Shown here one piece after another: positions 22,624 through 30,520 of a stretch of DNA of 57,028 nt. The notes beneath the pieces are model-generated. The model was not told the DNA's origin and did not search any database. It saw only the letters and a list, made by a program, of their open reading frames with translations. A program made the translations under genes and the position numbers. The first letter of the stretch is position 1. Each line of letters opens with the position of its first letter. This DNA is from Actinomyces naeslundii (GTDB lineage: Bacteria > Actinomycetota > Actinomycetes > Actinomycetales > Actinomycetaceae): contig NZ_MSRR01000012.1 in NCBI RefSeq assembly GCF_001956585.1, positions 4,626 through 61,653 on the forward strand, in the 5' to 3' direction.

Positions 22624-23948
22624 CGACCCCGATCAGCCCTTCAGGCACTGTTCCCGACGGCTCCGAGCCCAACCGAACGGACCCAACGGAGTCAGCCTCA
22701 GAGAGATCCAACCGCCGTCCTCGCGGACGCCGCCACCCGTCTCGGCGCACAGCGCTCAAGGCCGTCGGCATCAGTGGTGCGGTCCTGGCCGCTGGGGCCG
22801 CCGGCGTCGGCATCCGTGGCGCCGCCAACGGCGCCTGGAACGCCAGCGAAGGGGCGCCCTACGAGCTGTGGCGACAGTGGAGCGCGGGCACCTCAGGGCT
22901 TCGCAACCTTGTCGCAGCCGCCACGCTCGCGGCCAACCCGCACAACATCCAGCCCTGGTTCTTCGACATCAGCGGCGACAGCGGGAGCACCGAGGACAGC
23001 ACCGGCAGCATCGACCTGCGGGCCGACCCCGATCGCGTCACACCGCTGTGCGATCCGGACGGCCGCGAGCGCGCCGCCGGCTTCGGCTGCGCCCTCCATG
23101 CCATCGAGGTCGCCGCCCGCGTGCAGGGCAAGCGGGCCGAGATCGAGCCCTGGCCCGATGGCGCCTCGGAGCGCCCCGATCACATTGCCCGCATCCGGAT
23201 CGTCAATGACACCCCGCCTACCGCCCGGGAGCAGGAGCTGGCCACAGCGATCCCGCGGCGTCACACGTACCGCGGTCCCTTCACCGCCAGCGCCCTGGAG
23301 CAGACCGTCCTCGACTCACTCACCAGGGCCGCCCCGGACGGCGCTCAGCTCGTCTGGGTCACTGAGGTATCGGCGGTCGCGAGGTTGGGTGACCTGTACG
23401 TCGAGGCCACCCAGGCGATCACCGACGACGCGCAGATGTCGGCAGACTCCTTCACCTGGTTCCGCAACGACCGATCCCAGATCGACGCCCACCGCGACGG
23501 CCTGACTCTCGACTGCCAGGGCCTGAGCAACACCATGCTGATAGCGGCCAAGATCCTGCCCGCCCAGTCGCGCAAGGCCTCCGACGACTTCTGGGTCAAG
23601 AGCACTCGCGAGGTCCATACCGCCACTGCCCGCGCCTACGGGATCGTCCGGGTCGACGACGTCGACAACCCCCGCAACCGCCTCGACGGCGGCCGCCTGC
23701 TCCAGCACGTCCATCTGGCCGCGACCGCCGCCGGGCTCGGGCTGCACCACATGAACCAGGTGACCGAGCGGATTGCCCGCGATGCCGCGCAGGATCGGCC
23801 GGACCGGTTCTCGCAGCGCTGGGCCGCCATCACCGGCGTCCCGGCCGCCCAGAGCCTGCTCGCCTTCCGCGTGGGCCACCCCGAGCGCGCCGCGCGGCCC
23901 AGTCCACGGCGGGACCTGGACGACGTCGTACGTGACACCGGACAGTAA
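22620..23948 (+). CDS. Acg-family FMN-binding nitroreductase-like protein
   Basis: A 442-residue protein resembling the mycobacterial Acg family, divergent nitroreductases that bind FMN and may act in flavin storage. Visible segments are NLVAAATLAANPHNIQPWFF, LRADPDRVTPLCDPDGRERA, IPRRHTYRGPF and GLHHMNQVTERI. An N-terminal RRTALKAVGISGAVLAAGAAGVGI (about 41-65) looks like a Tat-type signal or signal anchor, so the flavin domain may be exported, unlike cytosolic Acg. Start ATG 22620 overlaps the TetR stop. The exact reaction is unknown. Confidence 0.8.
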   Translation: MTTPISPSGTVPDGSEPNRTDPTESASERSNRRPRGRRHPSRRTALKAVGISGAVLAAGAAGVGIRGAANGAWNASEGAPYELWRQWSAGTSGLRNLVAAATLAANPHNIQPWFFDISGDSGSTEDSTGSIDLRADPDRVTPLCDPDGRERAAGFGCALHAIEVAARVQGKRAEIEPWPDGASERPDHIARIRIVNDTPPTAREQELATAIPRRHTYRGPFTASALEQTVLDSLTRAAPDGAQLVWVTEVSAVARLGDLYVEATQAITDDAQMSADSFTWFRNDRSQIDAHRDGLTLDCQGLSNTMLIAAKILPAQSRKASDDFWVKSTREVHTATARAYGIVRVDDVDNPRNRLDGGRLLQHVHLAATAAGLGLHHMNQVTERIARDAAQDRPDRFSQRWAAITGVPAAQSLLAFRVGHPERAARPSPRRDLDDVVRDTGQ

Positions 23949-24051
23949 CCATCGGAAGGAGTATCCAATAGGTGGGATAAATCGAACGGATATCCGGCCT
24001 GGAAGCCGAGCGCGCCGCCGCCGGACTCGCCATTGCTTCCCTTCCTCGACC

Positions 24052-24088
24052 AGGAGGAATACCCTGGATGAGTCACCGAAGACGATGA
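24052..24088 (+). CDS. Putative six-residue leader peptide MSHRRR upstream of cstA
   Basis: The strong ribosome site AGGAGG (24052-24057) is followed ten bases later by ATG 24068, reading MSHRRR and stopping at TGA 24086-24088. That stop overlaps the cstA start codon (ATGA, 24085-24088). The three arginine codons are CGA, AGA and CGA, rare in this genome. The AGGAGG is 27 bases from the cstA ATG, too far to serve it directly, so cstA translation may depend on the leader being read. This would couple expression to arginyl-tRNA supply or ribosome pausing. It is inference; no peptide is shown to be made. Confidence 0.5.
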
Positions 24089-26517
24089 CGTCATACCTTT
24101 TTCTCGACGACGAGAGCGGAATCCCGATGCCCCAGAAAGAAGCCTCCTTACCCACCTACTCACCGGAGGAGGAGAAGCGGATCATCCGTAACGCCGACGG
24201 CGTCCCCGTCGGCATACGTCCTGACAATCGATGGACACCCGCACGGATCGCCACCTGGGTGGTCATCACCGCCCTGGGCGTCCTGGGCTGGTGGATGCTG
24301 GCGATTGTGCGCGGCGAGCACGTCAACACCATCTGGTTCGTGGTCACCGCCGTGTGCACCTACGCGATCGGATACCGCTTCTACGCCCTCTACATCCAAC
24401 GGCGCATCATGCGCCCCGACGACACCAACGCCACCCCGGCCGAGCGCATCAACAACGGGCGCGACTTCGACCCCACTCACCGCGTCGTCCTCTACGGCCA
24501 CCACTTCGCAGCCATCGCCGGCGCCGGCCCACTGGTCGGCCCGGTCCTGGCCGCCCAGATGGGCTACCTGCCCGGCACCCTGTGGATCATCATCGGCGTG
24601 CTCGTGGCCGGCGCCGTCCAGGACATGCTCGTCCTGTTCTTCTCCATGCGCCGCGGCGGGCGCTCACTGGGTCAGATGGCCACCGACGAGATCGGCAAGA
24701 TCGGCGGCATCGTGGCAACCGTCGTCGTCTTCGTCATGCTCATGATCGTCCTGGCGGTCCTGGCCATGGTCTGCGTCAACGCGCTGGCCGCCTCCCCTTG
24801 GGGCGTCTTCTCGGTGGGCATGACGATCCCGATCGCCATCGGGATGGGCCTGTGGCTGCGCTTCGTTCAGCCCGGCAAGATCACCCAGGTCTCCTTCGTC
24901 GGCTTCGGCCTGCTCATCGCCGTCATCATCGGCGGGCGCTGGGTGGCCGAGTCCTCCTTCGGCCACTACCTGCACCTGTCCCCCACCGCCCTGGTGTGGG
25001 CCATGATCATCTACGGCTTCCTGGCCGCGGTCCTGCCCGTGTGGGTCCTGCTCACCCCGCGCGACTACCTGTCGACCTTCATGAAGGTCGGCACCATCAC
25101 GATCCTGGCGTTGGGAATCATCATCGTGCGCCCGCTGGTGGAGATGGCCGCCGTCACCGAGTTCGCCTTCAACACCGACGGCCCGGTCTTCGCCGGTACC
25201 CTCTTCCCCTTCCTGTTCATCACCATCGCCTGCGGCGCCCTGTCCGGCATGCACGCCATGGTCTCCTCGGGCACCAGCCCGAAGATGGTGGAGAAGGAGA
25301 CCCAGGTCCGCATGATCGGCTACGGCGGCATGCTCATGGAGTCCTTCGTGGCCATCATGGCGCTGGCAGCCGCGGTCTCCCTGAGCCCGGGCATCTACTT
25401 CTCCATGAACACCTCGACGGCGACCATGAACAAGATCGCCGGCCCCGAGACGGTCGCCTCCGCCCCCTGCAAGACCACCGACGACCCCGAGCACCACTGC
25501 GAGAAGCTCGCCGAGGCCGCCGTGGCCAAGCTCGGCGTCACCGACGCCCAGGGCCGCAAGCTCAACCCCGAGTGGGACTCCTGGGACGATCAGGGCAACC
25601 CCAAGACCTACACGGGCGCCGAGGCCCTGGAGCGCCTGGCCAGCGACGTCGGCGAACCCAACGTCGTCTCGCGCACCGGTGGCGCCCCCACCCTGTCGGT
25701 GGGCATCGCCCACATCCTCCACCAGATCGGCGGCGGGCGCGCCATGATGGGCTTCTGGTACCACTTCGCCATCATGTTCGAGGCCCTGTTCATCCTCTCG
25801 GCCGTCGACGCCGTCACCCGCGTGGCTCGCTTCCAGCTCTCCGACGCGCTGGGCAACGCCTTCCCCAAGTTCAAGGACCCGTCCTGGCACGCGGGCGCCT
25901 GGGGGACCACGGCCGTCGTCGTCGCCTCCTGGGGAGCCCTGCTCCTCATGGGGGTCACCGACCCGCGCGGCGGCATCCAGACGCTGTACCCGTTGTTCGG
26001 CATCGCCAACCAGCTCATCGCGGCCGTGGCCCTGCTGGTGGTCACCGTCATGGTGGTGCGCAAGGGTTACACGAAGTGGGTGTGGATCCCCGCGATCCCG
26101 CTGGTGTTCGACACGGCCGTCACCTTCACGGCCTCGTGGCAGAAGATCTTCTCCACCGACCCGCTCGTGGGCTACTTCCAGCAGCATCGCGAGGCCGTCG
26201 CCAAGCTGGGCACGCTCACCGACCCGACCAAGATCGAGGAGACCCGGGCCATCGTGCGCAACACGATGATCCAGGGGACGCTGTCGATCGTCTTCCTGGT
26301 CATGGTCGCCTTCGTCATGGTCTGCGGCCTCATCCGCATCATCCAGACGATCCGCAACCGGGACACGACGACGTCGGAGGACCCGTACCAGGAGTCCAAC
26401 TTCTACGCGCCCGAGACGATGATCGCCTCCTCGCTCATGAAGAAGGTCTCTCAGGAGTACGAGCAGGTGGGCGACCCCGCCCTCATCCCCCACAAGGCCC
26501 ACGCGGAGAAGTCATGA
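24085..26517 (+). CDS. cstA: Carbon starvation protein CstA (pyruvate/peptide transporter)
   Basis: An 810-residue polytopic transporter of the CstA/BtsT family, with some 16-18 helices. Family blocks are NNGRDFDPTHRVVLYGHHFAAIAGAGPLVGPVLAAQ, GAVQDMLVLFFSMRRGGRSLGQ, ACGALSGMHAMVSSGTSPKM and PLFGIANQLIAAVAL. A periplasmic insert (about 430-530) with paired Cys follows. Relatives take up pyruvate or peptides. ATG 24085 overlaps the leader-peptide stop; ATG 24127 is an alternative with a weaker ribosome site. The small YbdD-like gene overlaps its end, the conserved CstA-YbdD/BtsT-YjiX pairing. Confidence 0.92.
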   Translation: MTSYLFLDDESGIPMPQKEASLPTYSPEEEKRIIRNADGVPVGIRPDNRWTPARIATWVVITALGVLGWWMLAIVRGEHVNTIWFVVTAVCTYAIGYRFYALYIQRRIMRPDDTNATPAERINNGRDFDPTHRVVLYGHHFAAIAGAGPLVGPVLAAQMGYLPGTLWIIIGVLVAGAVQDMLVLFFSMRRGGRSLGQMATDEIGKIGGIVATVVVFVMLMIVLAVLAMVCVNALAASPWGVFSVGMTIPIAIGMGLWLRFVQPGKITQVSFVGFGLLIAVIIGGRWVAESSFGHYLHLSPTALVWAMIIYGFLAAVLPVWVLLTPRDYLSTFMKVGTITILALGIIIVRPLVEMAAVTEFAFNTDGPVFAGTLFPFLFITIACGALSGMHAMVSSGTSPKMVEKETQVRMIGYGGMLMESFVAIMALAAAVSLSPGIYFSMNTSTATMNKIAGPETVASAPCKTTDDPEHHCEKLAEAAVAKLGVTDAQGRKLNPEWDSWDDQGNPKTYTGAEALERLASDVGEPNVVSRTGGAPTLSVGIAHILHQIGGGRAMMGFWYHFAIMFEALFILSAVDAVTRVARFQLSDALGNAFPKFKDPSWHAGAWGTTAVVVASWGALLLMGVTDPRGGIQTLYPLFGIANQLIAAVALLVVTVMVVRKGYTKWVWIPAIPLVFDTAVTFTASWQKIFSTDPLVGYFQQHREAVAKLGTLTDPTKIEETRAIVRNTMIQGTLSIVFLVMVAFVMVCGLIRIIQTIRNRDTTTSEDPYQESNFYAPETMIASSLMKKVSQEYEQVGDPALIPHKAHAEKS

Positions 26518-26813
26518 CGCAGACCCCTTCGACAGCACAGGCGGCAGGGCGGGCGGGCACCCGCCGTCGGGTGCGCCAGGCCCTGACCCAGGCTCGCACC
26601 CTGTGGCGGGACATGACTGGGGAGTCGGCCTACGACCGCTACCTGGAGCGCTACGCCCGCGAGCACGCCGACTGCCCGAACCGCCCCGGCGGTGCCCACG
26701 GGCCAGGGCATGGGTCGGCGCAGGAGCCGGGGCACGGCCCCATGAGCGAGCGCGAGTTCTGGCGCGCCCGGGCCAGACAGGCCGAGACGGAGATCAACGC
26801 CAGCTGCTGCTGA
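26514..26813 (+). CDS. YbdD/YjiX family small protein (DUF466), CstA partner
   Basis: A 99-residue soluble protein with the family pattern YDRYLERYAREHADCP, PMSEREFWRARARQAE and the C-terminal Cys-Cys tail (INASCC). Proteins of this family are needed together with their CstA/BtsT transporter for pyruvate uptake; some relatives carry selenocysteine in the tail. Here both are ordinary Cys codons. A Gly/His/Pro-rich insert (GGAHGPGHGSAQEPGHG) lengthens it relative to the roughly 67-residue enteric form. ATG overlaps the cstA stop, so production is coupled. Confidence 0.9.
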   Translation: MTQTPSTAQAAGRAGTRRRVRQALTQARTLWRDMTGESAYDRYLERYAREHADCPNRPGGAHGPGHGSAQEPGHGPMSEREFWRARARQAETEINASCC

Positions 26814-26880
26814 TCCCCGAACACACCTCCGTACTCTGATCGTTACCGCCCGCCTTCCGGGGTCCTCCGGGGGCGGGCGG

Positions 26881-26886
26881 TAGCGT
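26881..26886 (+). promoter_or_regulatory. -10 box of leaderless promoter (VanZ-like gene)
   Basis: TAGCGT followed by seven bases and GTG 26894. The earlier GTG at 26888 is only one base after the box, so 26894 is the better start. Confidence 0.5.
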
Positions 26887-26893
26887 CGTGAGC

Positions 26894-27421
26894 GTGCCCA
26901 CCCAGCAACCCACCCCCCAAGCCCTGACCTCCACCGACGCCGACAGCACCCACCCCACCAACAGCCCTGACAGCCCTGACAACTCTGACAACTCTGACAA
27001 CACTGTCACCCCCGCCGTCACCACCCACGAGCGGATCGCCCGCGTGGCCGCTGTCATCTTCCTGGTCATCATCTGCGTGGCGGTCGTGTGGCCCTCCGGA
27101 CGCGAGGTCGCCGAGCTCAAGGACTCGCTGGGGCCGGCCTTCCTCAGCCAGGAGGGCAAGGACGTCGTCCTCAACCTGGTCATGCTGGCACCGGCCACCT
27201 TCTGCACCGTCGCGGGCTGGCGGGACGTCCCCTGGTGGATGTGGGCGCTGGCGGGCTGCGTCGTCGGGCTGAGCGCCGAGGTCCTTCAGAGCCTCCTGCC
27301 GATGCTGGAGCGGCGGCCCTCACTGGCCAATGTCGGACAGAACGCCGTCGGTGCCTGGGCGGGCGCCCTGGCCGCCTGGTACCTGCTGCGCCGCCTGCAC
27401 CCCCGGCCCGCCTCGGCCTGA
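26894..27421 (+). CDS. VanZ-like membrane protein
   Basis: A 175-residue protein with three or four helices. VanZ-family features are KDVVLNLVMLAPATF, SAEVLQSLLPMLERRPSLANVGQNAVGAWAGALAAWYL. VanZ homologues affect teicoplanin susceptibility; most chromosomal ones have no proven role. The N-terminal tail contains a Ser/Asp/Asn repeat (PDSPDNSDNSDN) encoded by five tandem 9-base units at 26961-27005, a possible length-variable tract. GTG 26894 is preferred over the in-frame GTG two codons earlier because of its distance from the TAGCGT box. Confidence 0.82.
   Translation: MPTQQPTPQALTSTDADSTHPTNSPDSPDNSDNSDNTVTPAVTTHERIARVAAVIFLVIICVAVVWPSGREVAELKDSLGPAFLSQEGKDVVLNLVMLAPATFCTVAGWRDVPWWMWALAGCVVGLSAEVLQSLLPMLERRPSLANVGQNAVGAWAGALAAWYLLRRLHPRPASA
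26961..27005 (+). repeat. Five tandem 9-base units in the VanZ-like gene
   Basis: ACAGCCCTG twice, ACAACTCTG twice and ACAACACTG follow each other without interruption, keeping the reading frame. Units could be gained or lost by slippage without frameshift. Confidence 0.8.
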
Positions 27422-27525
27422 CCCGTACCGGAGCCGACGACCCGCCGACGGCGCTGACCGCCCTGCAGAGAGCAGTAAAGAGCAACAGAGAGCGACAAAG
27501 TAAGTAACCGGGAACGGGCATAGCG

Positions 27526-27556
27526 AAAGGCCCGGACCTTGAAGGTCCGGGCCTTT
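27526..27556. terminator. Bidirectional terminator between VanZ-like gene and tRNA-Leu
   Basis: AAAGGCCCGGACCTT (27526-27540) and AAGGTCCGGGCCTTT (27542-27556) are perfect 15-base arms around one base. It lies nine bases beyond the tRNA 3' end. The A/T ends give a short U run in both directions. Confidence 0.85.
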
Positions 27557-27564
27557 CCGTTCTG

Positions 27565-27648
27565 TGCGCGGGGGGGGACTCGAACCCCCATGATCGTAAG
27601 ATCACACGGACCTGAACCGTGCGCGTCTACCAATTCCGCCACTCGCGC
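27565..27648 (-). tRNA. tRNA-Leu (anticodon CAG)
   Basis: An 84-base class II tRNA on the minus strand: acceptor 5' GCGCGAG, D arm GGCGGAATTGGTAGACGC, anticodon stem CACGG-TTCAGGT-CCGTG (anticodon CAG, reading CUG), variable arm TGATC-TTAC-GATCA, T arm GGGGG-TTCGAGT-CCCCC, discriminator A. The acceptor 3' strand is CCCGCGC, so base A6 faces C67, a mismatch where a T would pair. CCA is not encoded, so the CCA-adding enzyme is required. Confidence 0.95.
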
Positions 27649-27782
27649 GAGAAGCGAGCATGAGACTAGCCCGCCGACCCCGCCGACGTCCAATCCTCAC
27701 CCCCGCATTCGGCCGTGAGACCGCTCACGACACAATTACCTCACACAGACGGGGCCGTCTTCCCTGCGATGGCTTCGCTACC

Positions 27783-27855
27783 GTTACGATGGGAACGGTA
27801 TCGACCTGCACGCAGGTCCGTGCAGGCCCATAGCGAGGCGGGGCCGTCCCGCCTC
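27783..27855 (+). promoter_or_regulatory. Probable promoter and structured leader of the fhaA-pknB operon
   Basis: GTTACGATGGG (27783-27793) contains a TACGAT -10 box. The leader then has two hairpins: CCTGCACG/CGTGCAGG (27805-27826) and GAGGCGGG/CCCGCCTC (27835-27855). The fhaA ATG follows at 27906 with GGGAGG ahead of it. I see no clear -35. Confidence 0.5.
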
Positions 27856-27905
27856 CCGGCTCCATCCCGGGGGCCGCCACACCATATCTGGGGGAGGTAC
27901 TGTCC

Positions 27906-28613
27906 ATGGGATTCCTGGACAAGTTCGAGAAGGGCGTCGAGAACGTCACGAACCGCGCCATGTCCCGATTCTCGGACGACATCGAGCCCATCGAGATCGC
28001 CTCGAAGCTCCGCGAGACCATGGACAAGCGTGCCGCGTCCTTCGCGCGCGACCGTTCAGTGGTTCCCAACATCTTCCGCATCCACCTCACCCCGCCGAGC
28101 ATCGAGCGCATCACGGCCTGGGGCCAGGACGAGATGGTGCGTCAGATGGAGGAGGTCGCCACCTCGCACGCCGCCGACCAGGGCTACTCCTTCGTCGGCC
28201 CGGTCGAGGTCTCCTTCCTCGTCAACAACAACCCCAACGCTCCGGCCATCGAGATCGAGTCCTCCACGCGGCGCGGCGCCGCCGCTCCGGCCGCCTCCGC
28301 CTCCGCCACCCCGGCGCACCCGATCGTCGACATCAACGGCCAGCGCTACCTGCTCACGGGCCCGGTCACCGTCATCGGGCGCGGCTCGGAGGCGGACATC
28401 ATTGTCGATGACTCCGGCGTCTCACGCCGTCACCTGGAGATCCGTCTGACGCACGGCAACGCCATCGCCAGTGACCTGGGCTCGACCAACGGCACCTTCG
28501 TCGAGGGTCAGCGAGTCGATGCCGTCACACTCGTGGACGGCAACACCCTCACTATCGGGCGCACCCAGATCCTGTTCTGGGACGGCACCCAGAACAGCGG
28601 AGTCAACGGGTGA
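27906..28613 (+). CDS. fhaA: FhaA: DUF3662 and FHA domain protein
   Basis: A 235-residue cytosolic adaptor. Residues 1-115 form the DUF3662 (FhaA N-terminal) domain (MGFLDKFEKGVENVTN...IEPIEIASKLRETMD). After an Ala-rich linker the FHA domain occupies about 140-230, with the phosphothreonine-binding residues GRG (158-160) and SRRH (173-176) and GSTNGTFVEG. In mycobacteria FhaA binds the phosphorylated pseudokinase domain of MviN/MurJ; such a domain is encoded at the end of this window. First gene of the seven-gene operon. The linker is shorter than in mycobacterial FhaA. Confidence 0.95.
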   Translation: MGFLDKFEKGVENVTNRAMSRFSDDIEPIEIASKLRETMDKRAASFARDRSVVPNIFRIHLTPPSIERITAWGQDEMVRQMEEVATSHAADQGYSFVGPVEVSFLVNNNPNAPAIEIESSTRRGAAAPAASASATPAHPIVDINGQRYLLTGPVTVIGRGSEADIIVDDSGVSRRHLEIRLTHGNAIASDLGSTNGTFVEGQRVDAVTLVDGNTLTIGRTQILFWDGTQNSGVNG

Positions 28614-29086
28614 GCGCACTCGCCTTCACGATCCTGCGGCTGGGCTACCTGGTCCTGCTGTGGTTCTTCCTGTACCTCATCGTGCGCGTCATGCGGCGCG
28701 ACATGGCCGACTCCCCCGCCGCCGGCCCCTCGCGCCGGCGTTCCGCGGGCGGCTCCGAGCAGCCCCCGGGTCCTCCCCCCAGGGGCCGACGCCGTAGCGC
28801 CACCCGCCTGGTCATCACCGAGGGTCCCCTGGCCGGCTCGACCGTGCCCCTGAGCCCCTCGTCGATCATTATCGGCCGTTCTCCCTCGTGCACCCTGGTC
28901 CTCGACGACTCCTACGCCTCATCGCGCCACGCCCGCGTCTTCCCCAAGGACGGCGCCTGGTGGCTGGAGGACCTCGGCTCTACCAACGGAACCATGATGG
29001 ACGGCCGCCCCGTGCACGGCGCCGTGGAGCTCCCCATGAACATTCCTGTCAGAATCGGCCAAACGACGCTGGAGCTGCGCTCATGA
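28610..29086 (+). CDS. fhaB: FhaB/FipA: membrane-anchored FHA domain protein
   Basis: A 158-residue protein with one N-terminal membrane helix (about 5-27), a basic Pro/Gly linker, and a C-terminal FHA domain (about 65-155: IIIGRSPSCTLVLDDSYASSRHARVF, LGSTNGTMMDG). FhaB orthologues are phosphorylated by PknA/PknB and recruit cell-division or wall-synthesis partners. GTG 28610 overlaps the fhaA stop (GTGA); its own stop overlaps the pstP ATG. Confidence 0.94.
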   Translation: MSALAFTILRLGYLVLLWFFLYLIVRVMRRDMADSPAAGPSRRRSAGGSEQPPGPPPRGRRRSATRLVITEGPLAGSTVPLSPSSIIIGRSPSCTLVLDDSYASSRHARVFPKDGAWWLEDLGSTNGTMMDGRPVHGAVELPMNIPVRIGQTTLELRS

Positions 29087-30519
29087 CCATCTCCCTGCGC
29101 TTCGCCGCGCGCTCCGACGTCGGCCTGGTCCGCCAGTCCAACCAGGACTCGGGCTACGCCGGCCCCCACCTGTGCCTCCTGTGCGACGGGATGGGCGGGC
29201 CCGCGGGCGGAGACATCGCCTCAGCGGTCGCCATCGAGCACCTCATGCCCCTGGACGCCGACTCCCACCAGGCCGGCGAGCTGCTGGGCCTCATGCGCGA
29301 CGCCGTCCAGGCCGCCCACACCGAGCTCGTCACCCTGTCCTCCCAGGACCCCGACCTCGCCGGTCTGGGCACCACCTGCATCGGCGTCATGCGCAGCGGC
29401 AACAAGCTCGCCATGGTCCACGTGGGCGACTCACGCGCCTACATGCTGCGCGACGGCACCCTCACCCAGGTCACCACCGACCACACCTTCGTGGAGTACC
29501 TCGTGGAGACCGGACGCCTCACCCGGGACCAGGCCCGCCAGCACCCTCAGCGCTCCGTCCTCCTGCGCGTCCTGGGCGACACCGAGGGCGAGGTCCAACT
29601 CGACGAGTCGATCCGCGAGGCGGTCCCCGGCGACCGCTGGCTGCTGTGCTCCGACGGCCTGAGCGGCCCGGTGACCGCCGAGACCATCGGCGAGGTCCTG
29701 GCCGGCGTCGCCGACCCGGGTCAGGCCGCCGACCAGCTCGTCGACCTGGCCCTGCGCGCCGGTGGGCCGGACAACGTGACCGCCGTCGTCTTCGACGTCG
29801 TCAAGGACGATCCCGAGCCGCAGACCGTCCCGCAGGTCGTGGGCAGTGCCGCCACCGAGCGCCTGGCTCAGGAGCGTGCGGCGGCCGCCAACCGCAAGGC
29901 CGACGGCGAGGCGGGGACCAAGGACTCCGAGGAGGCCAGCCCCGCCGCCAAGGCCGCGGCCCTCATGGCCACCCTGGAGGAACGGCCCGACTCCACCTCC
30001 AAGAAGGACTCCTCCGACGTCGATGAGGCCATTGCCGTCGAGGCCGCCACCCAGCAGAAGGCCCGGCGCCGTCACCGCCGTCGGGTCCTCGTGGGCAGCA
30101 TCGTCCTGCTCGCCACGCTCGTCGGCGCCAGCGCCCTGTTCTACCGCTGGACCCAGACCCGCTACTACGTCTCCACCTATGACGGCCAGGTCGCCATCTA
30201 CCAGGGGATCCCGCAGTCGATCGGCCCCCTCAAGCTCAGCCACTCGGTCAAGACCTACGCGGACCTGCCGGTGGAGAAGCTCGACAACAACATTCGCGAG
30301 CGCCTGGAGGCCACCGTCACCCAGAAGTCGATGAGCGAGGCGCAGACCTACGTCGACAAGACCGTCCGCTCCTACCTCAAGCCGGCCCGCTCCCCGCAAG
30401 GCTCATCGGACTCAACGGCCACGCCCTCCCCCTCCGCATCTCCGAAACCGACGTCCACTCCCTCATCGAAGACGCCTGCTCAACCGGCTCAGCCCGATCA
30501 GGCCGAGCAGGAGGGCTGA
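29083..30519 (+). CDS. pstP: PstP: PP2C-type serine/threonine phosphatase
   Basis: A 478-residue membrane phosphatase reversing PknA/PknB phosphorylation. The PP2C domain spans about 1-240 with the metal-binding motifs: RQSNQDS, LLCDGMGGPAGGD, VGDSRAYML, LLCSDGLSG and GGPDNVTAVV. A charged juxtamembrane linker is followed by one helix (about 342-362) and an extracytoplasmic part with a Ser/Thr/Pro-rich tail. Start ATG 29083 overlaps the fhaB stop; the open frame continues upstream only as a shadow of fhaB. Confidence 0.95.
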   Translation: MTISLRFAARSDVGLVRQSNQDSGYAGPHLCLLCDGMGGPAGGDIASAVAIEHLMPLDADSHQAGELLGLMRDAVQAAHTELVTLSSQDPDLAGLGTTCIGVMRSGNKLAMVHVGDSRAYMLRDGTLTQVTTDHTFVEYLVETGRLTRDQARQHPQRSVLLRVLGDTEGEVQLDESIREAVPGDRWLLCSDGLSGPVTAETIGEVLAGVADPGQAADQLVDLALRAGGPDNVTAVVFDVVKDDPEPQTVPQVVGSAATERLAQERAAAANRKADGEAGTKDSEEASPAAKAAALMATLEERPDSTSKKDSSDVDEAIAVEAATQQKARRRHRRRVLVGSIVLLATLVGASALFYRWTQTRYYVSTYDGQVAIYQGIPQSIGPLKLSHSVKTYADLPVEKLDNNIRERLEATVTQKSMSEAQTYVDKTVRSYLKPARSPQGSSDSTATPSPSASPKPTSTPSSKTPAQPAQPDQAEQEG

Positions 30520-30520
30520 G

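Noticed and set aside
23773-24084. Upstream extension of the cstA frame
   Set aside because: It overlaps the nitroreductase gene with shadow-like Arg/Ser/Pro sequence; conserved CstA sequence starts later.
24664-26502. 612-residue open frame antisense to cstA
   Set aside because: Asp/His/Gly-rich composition with no domain is the usual minus-strand shadow of a GC-rich gene; the plus strand encodes a complete CstA.
27526-27648. tRNA-Leu as an integration site
   Set aside because: No integrase, no partial tRNA duplicate and no composition change follow it in this window.
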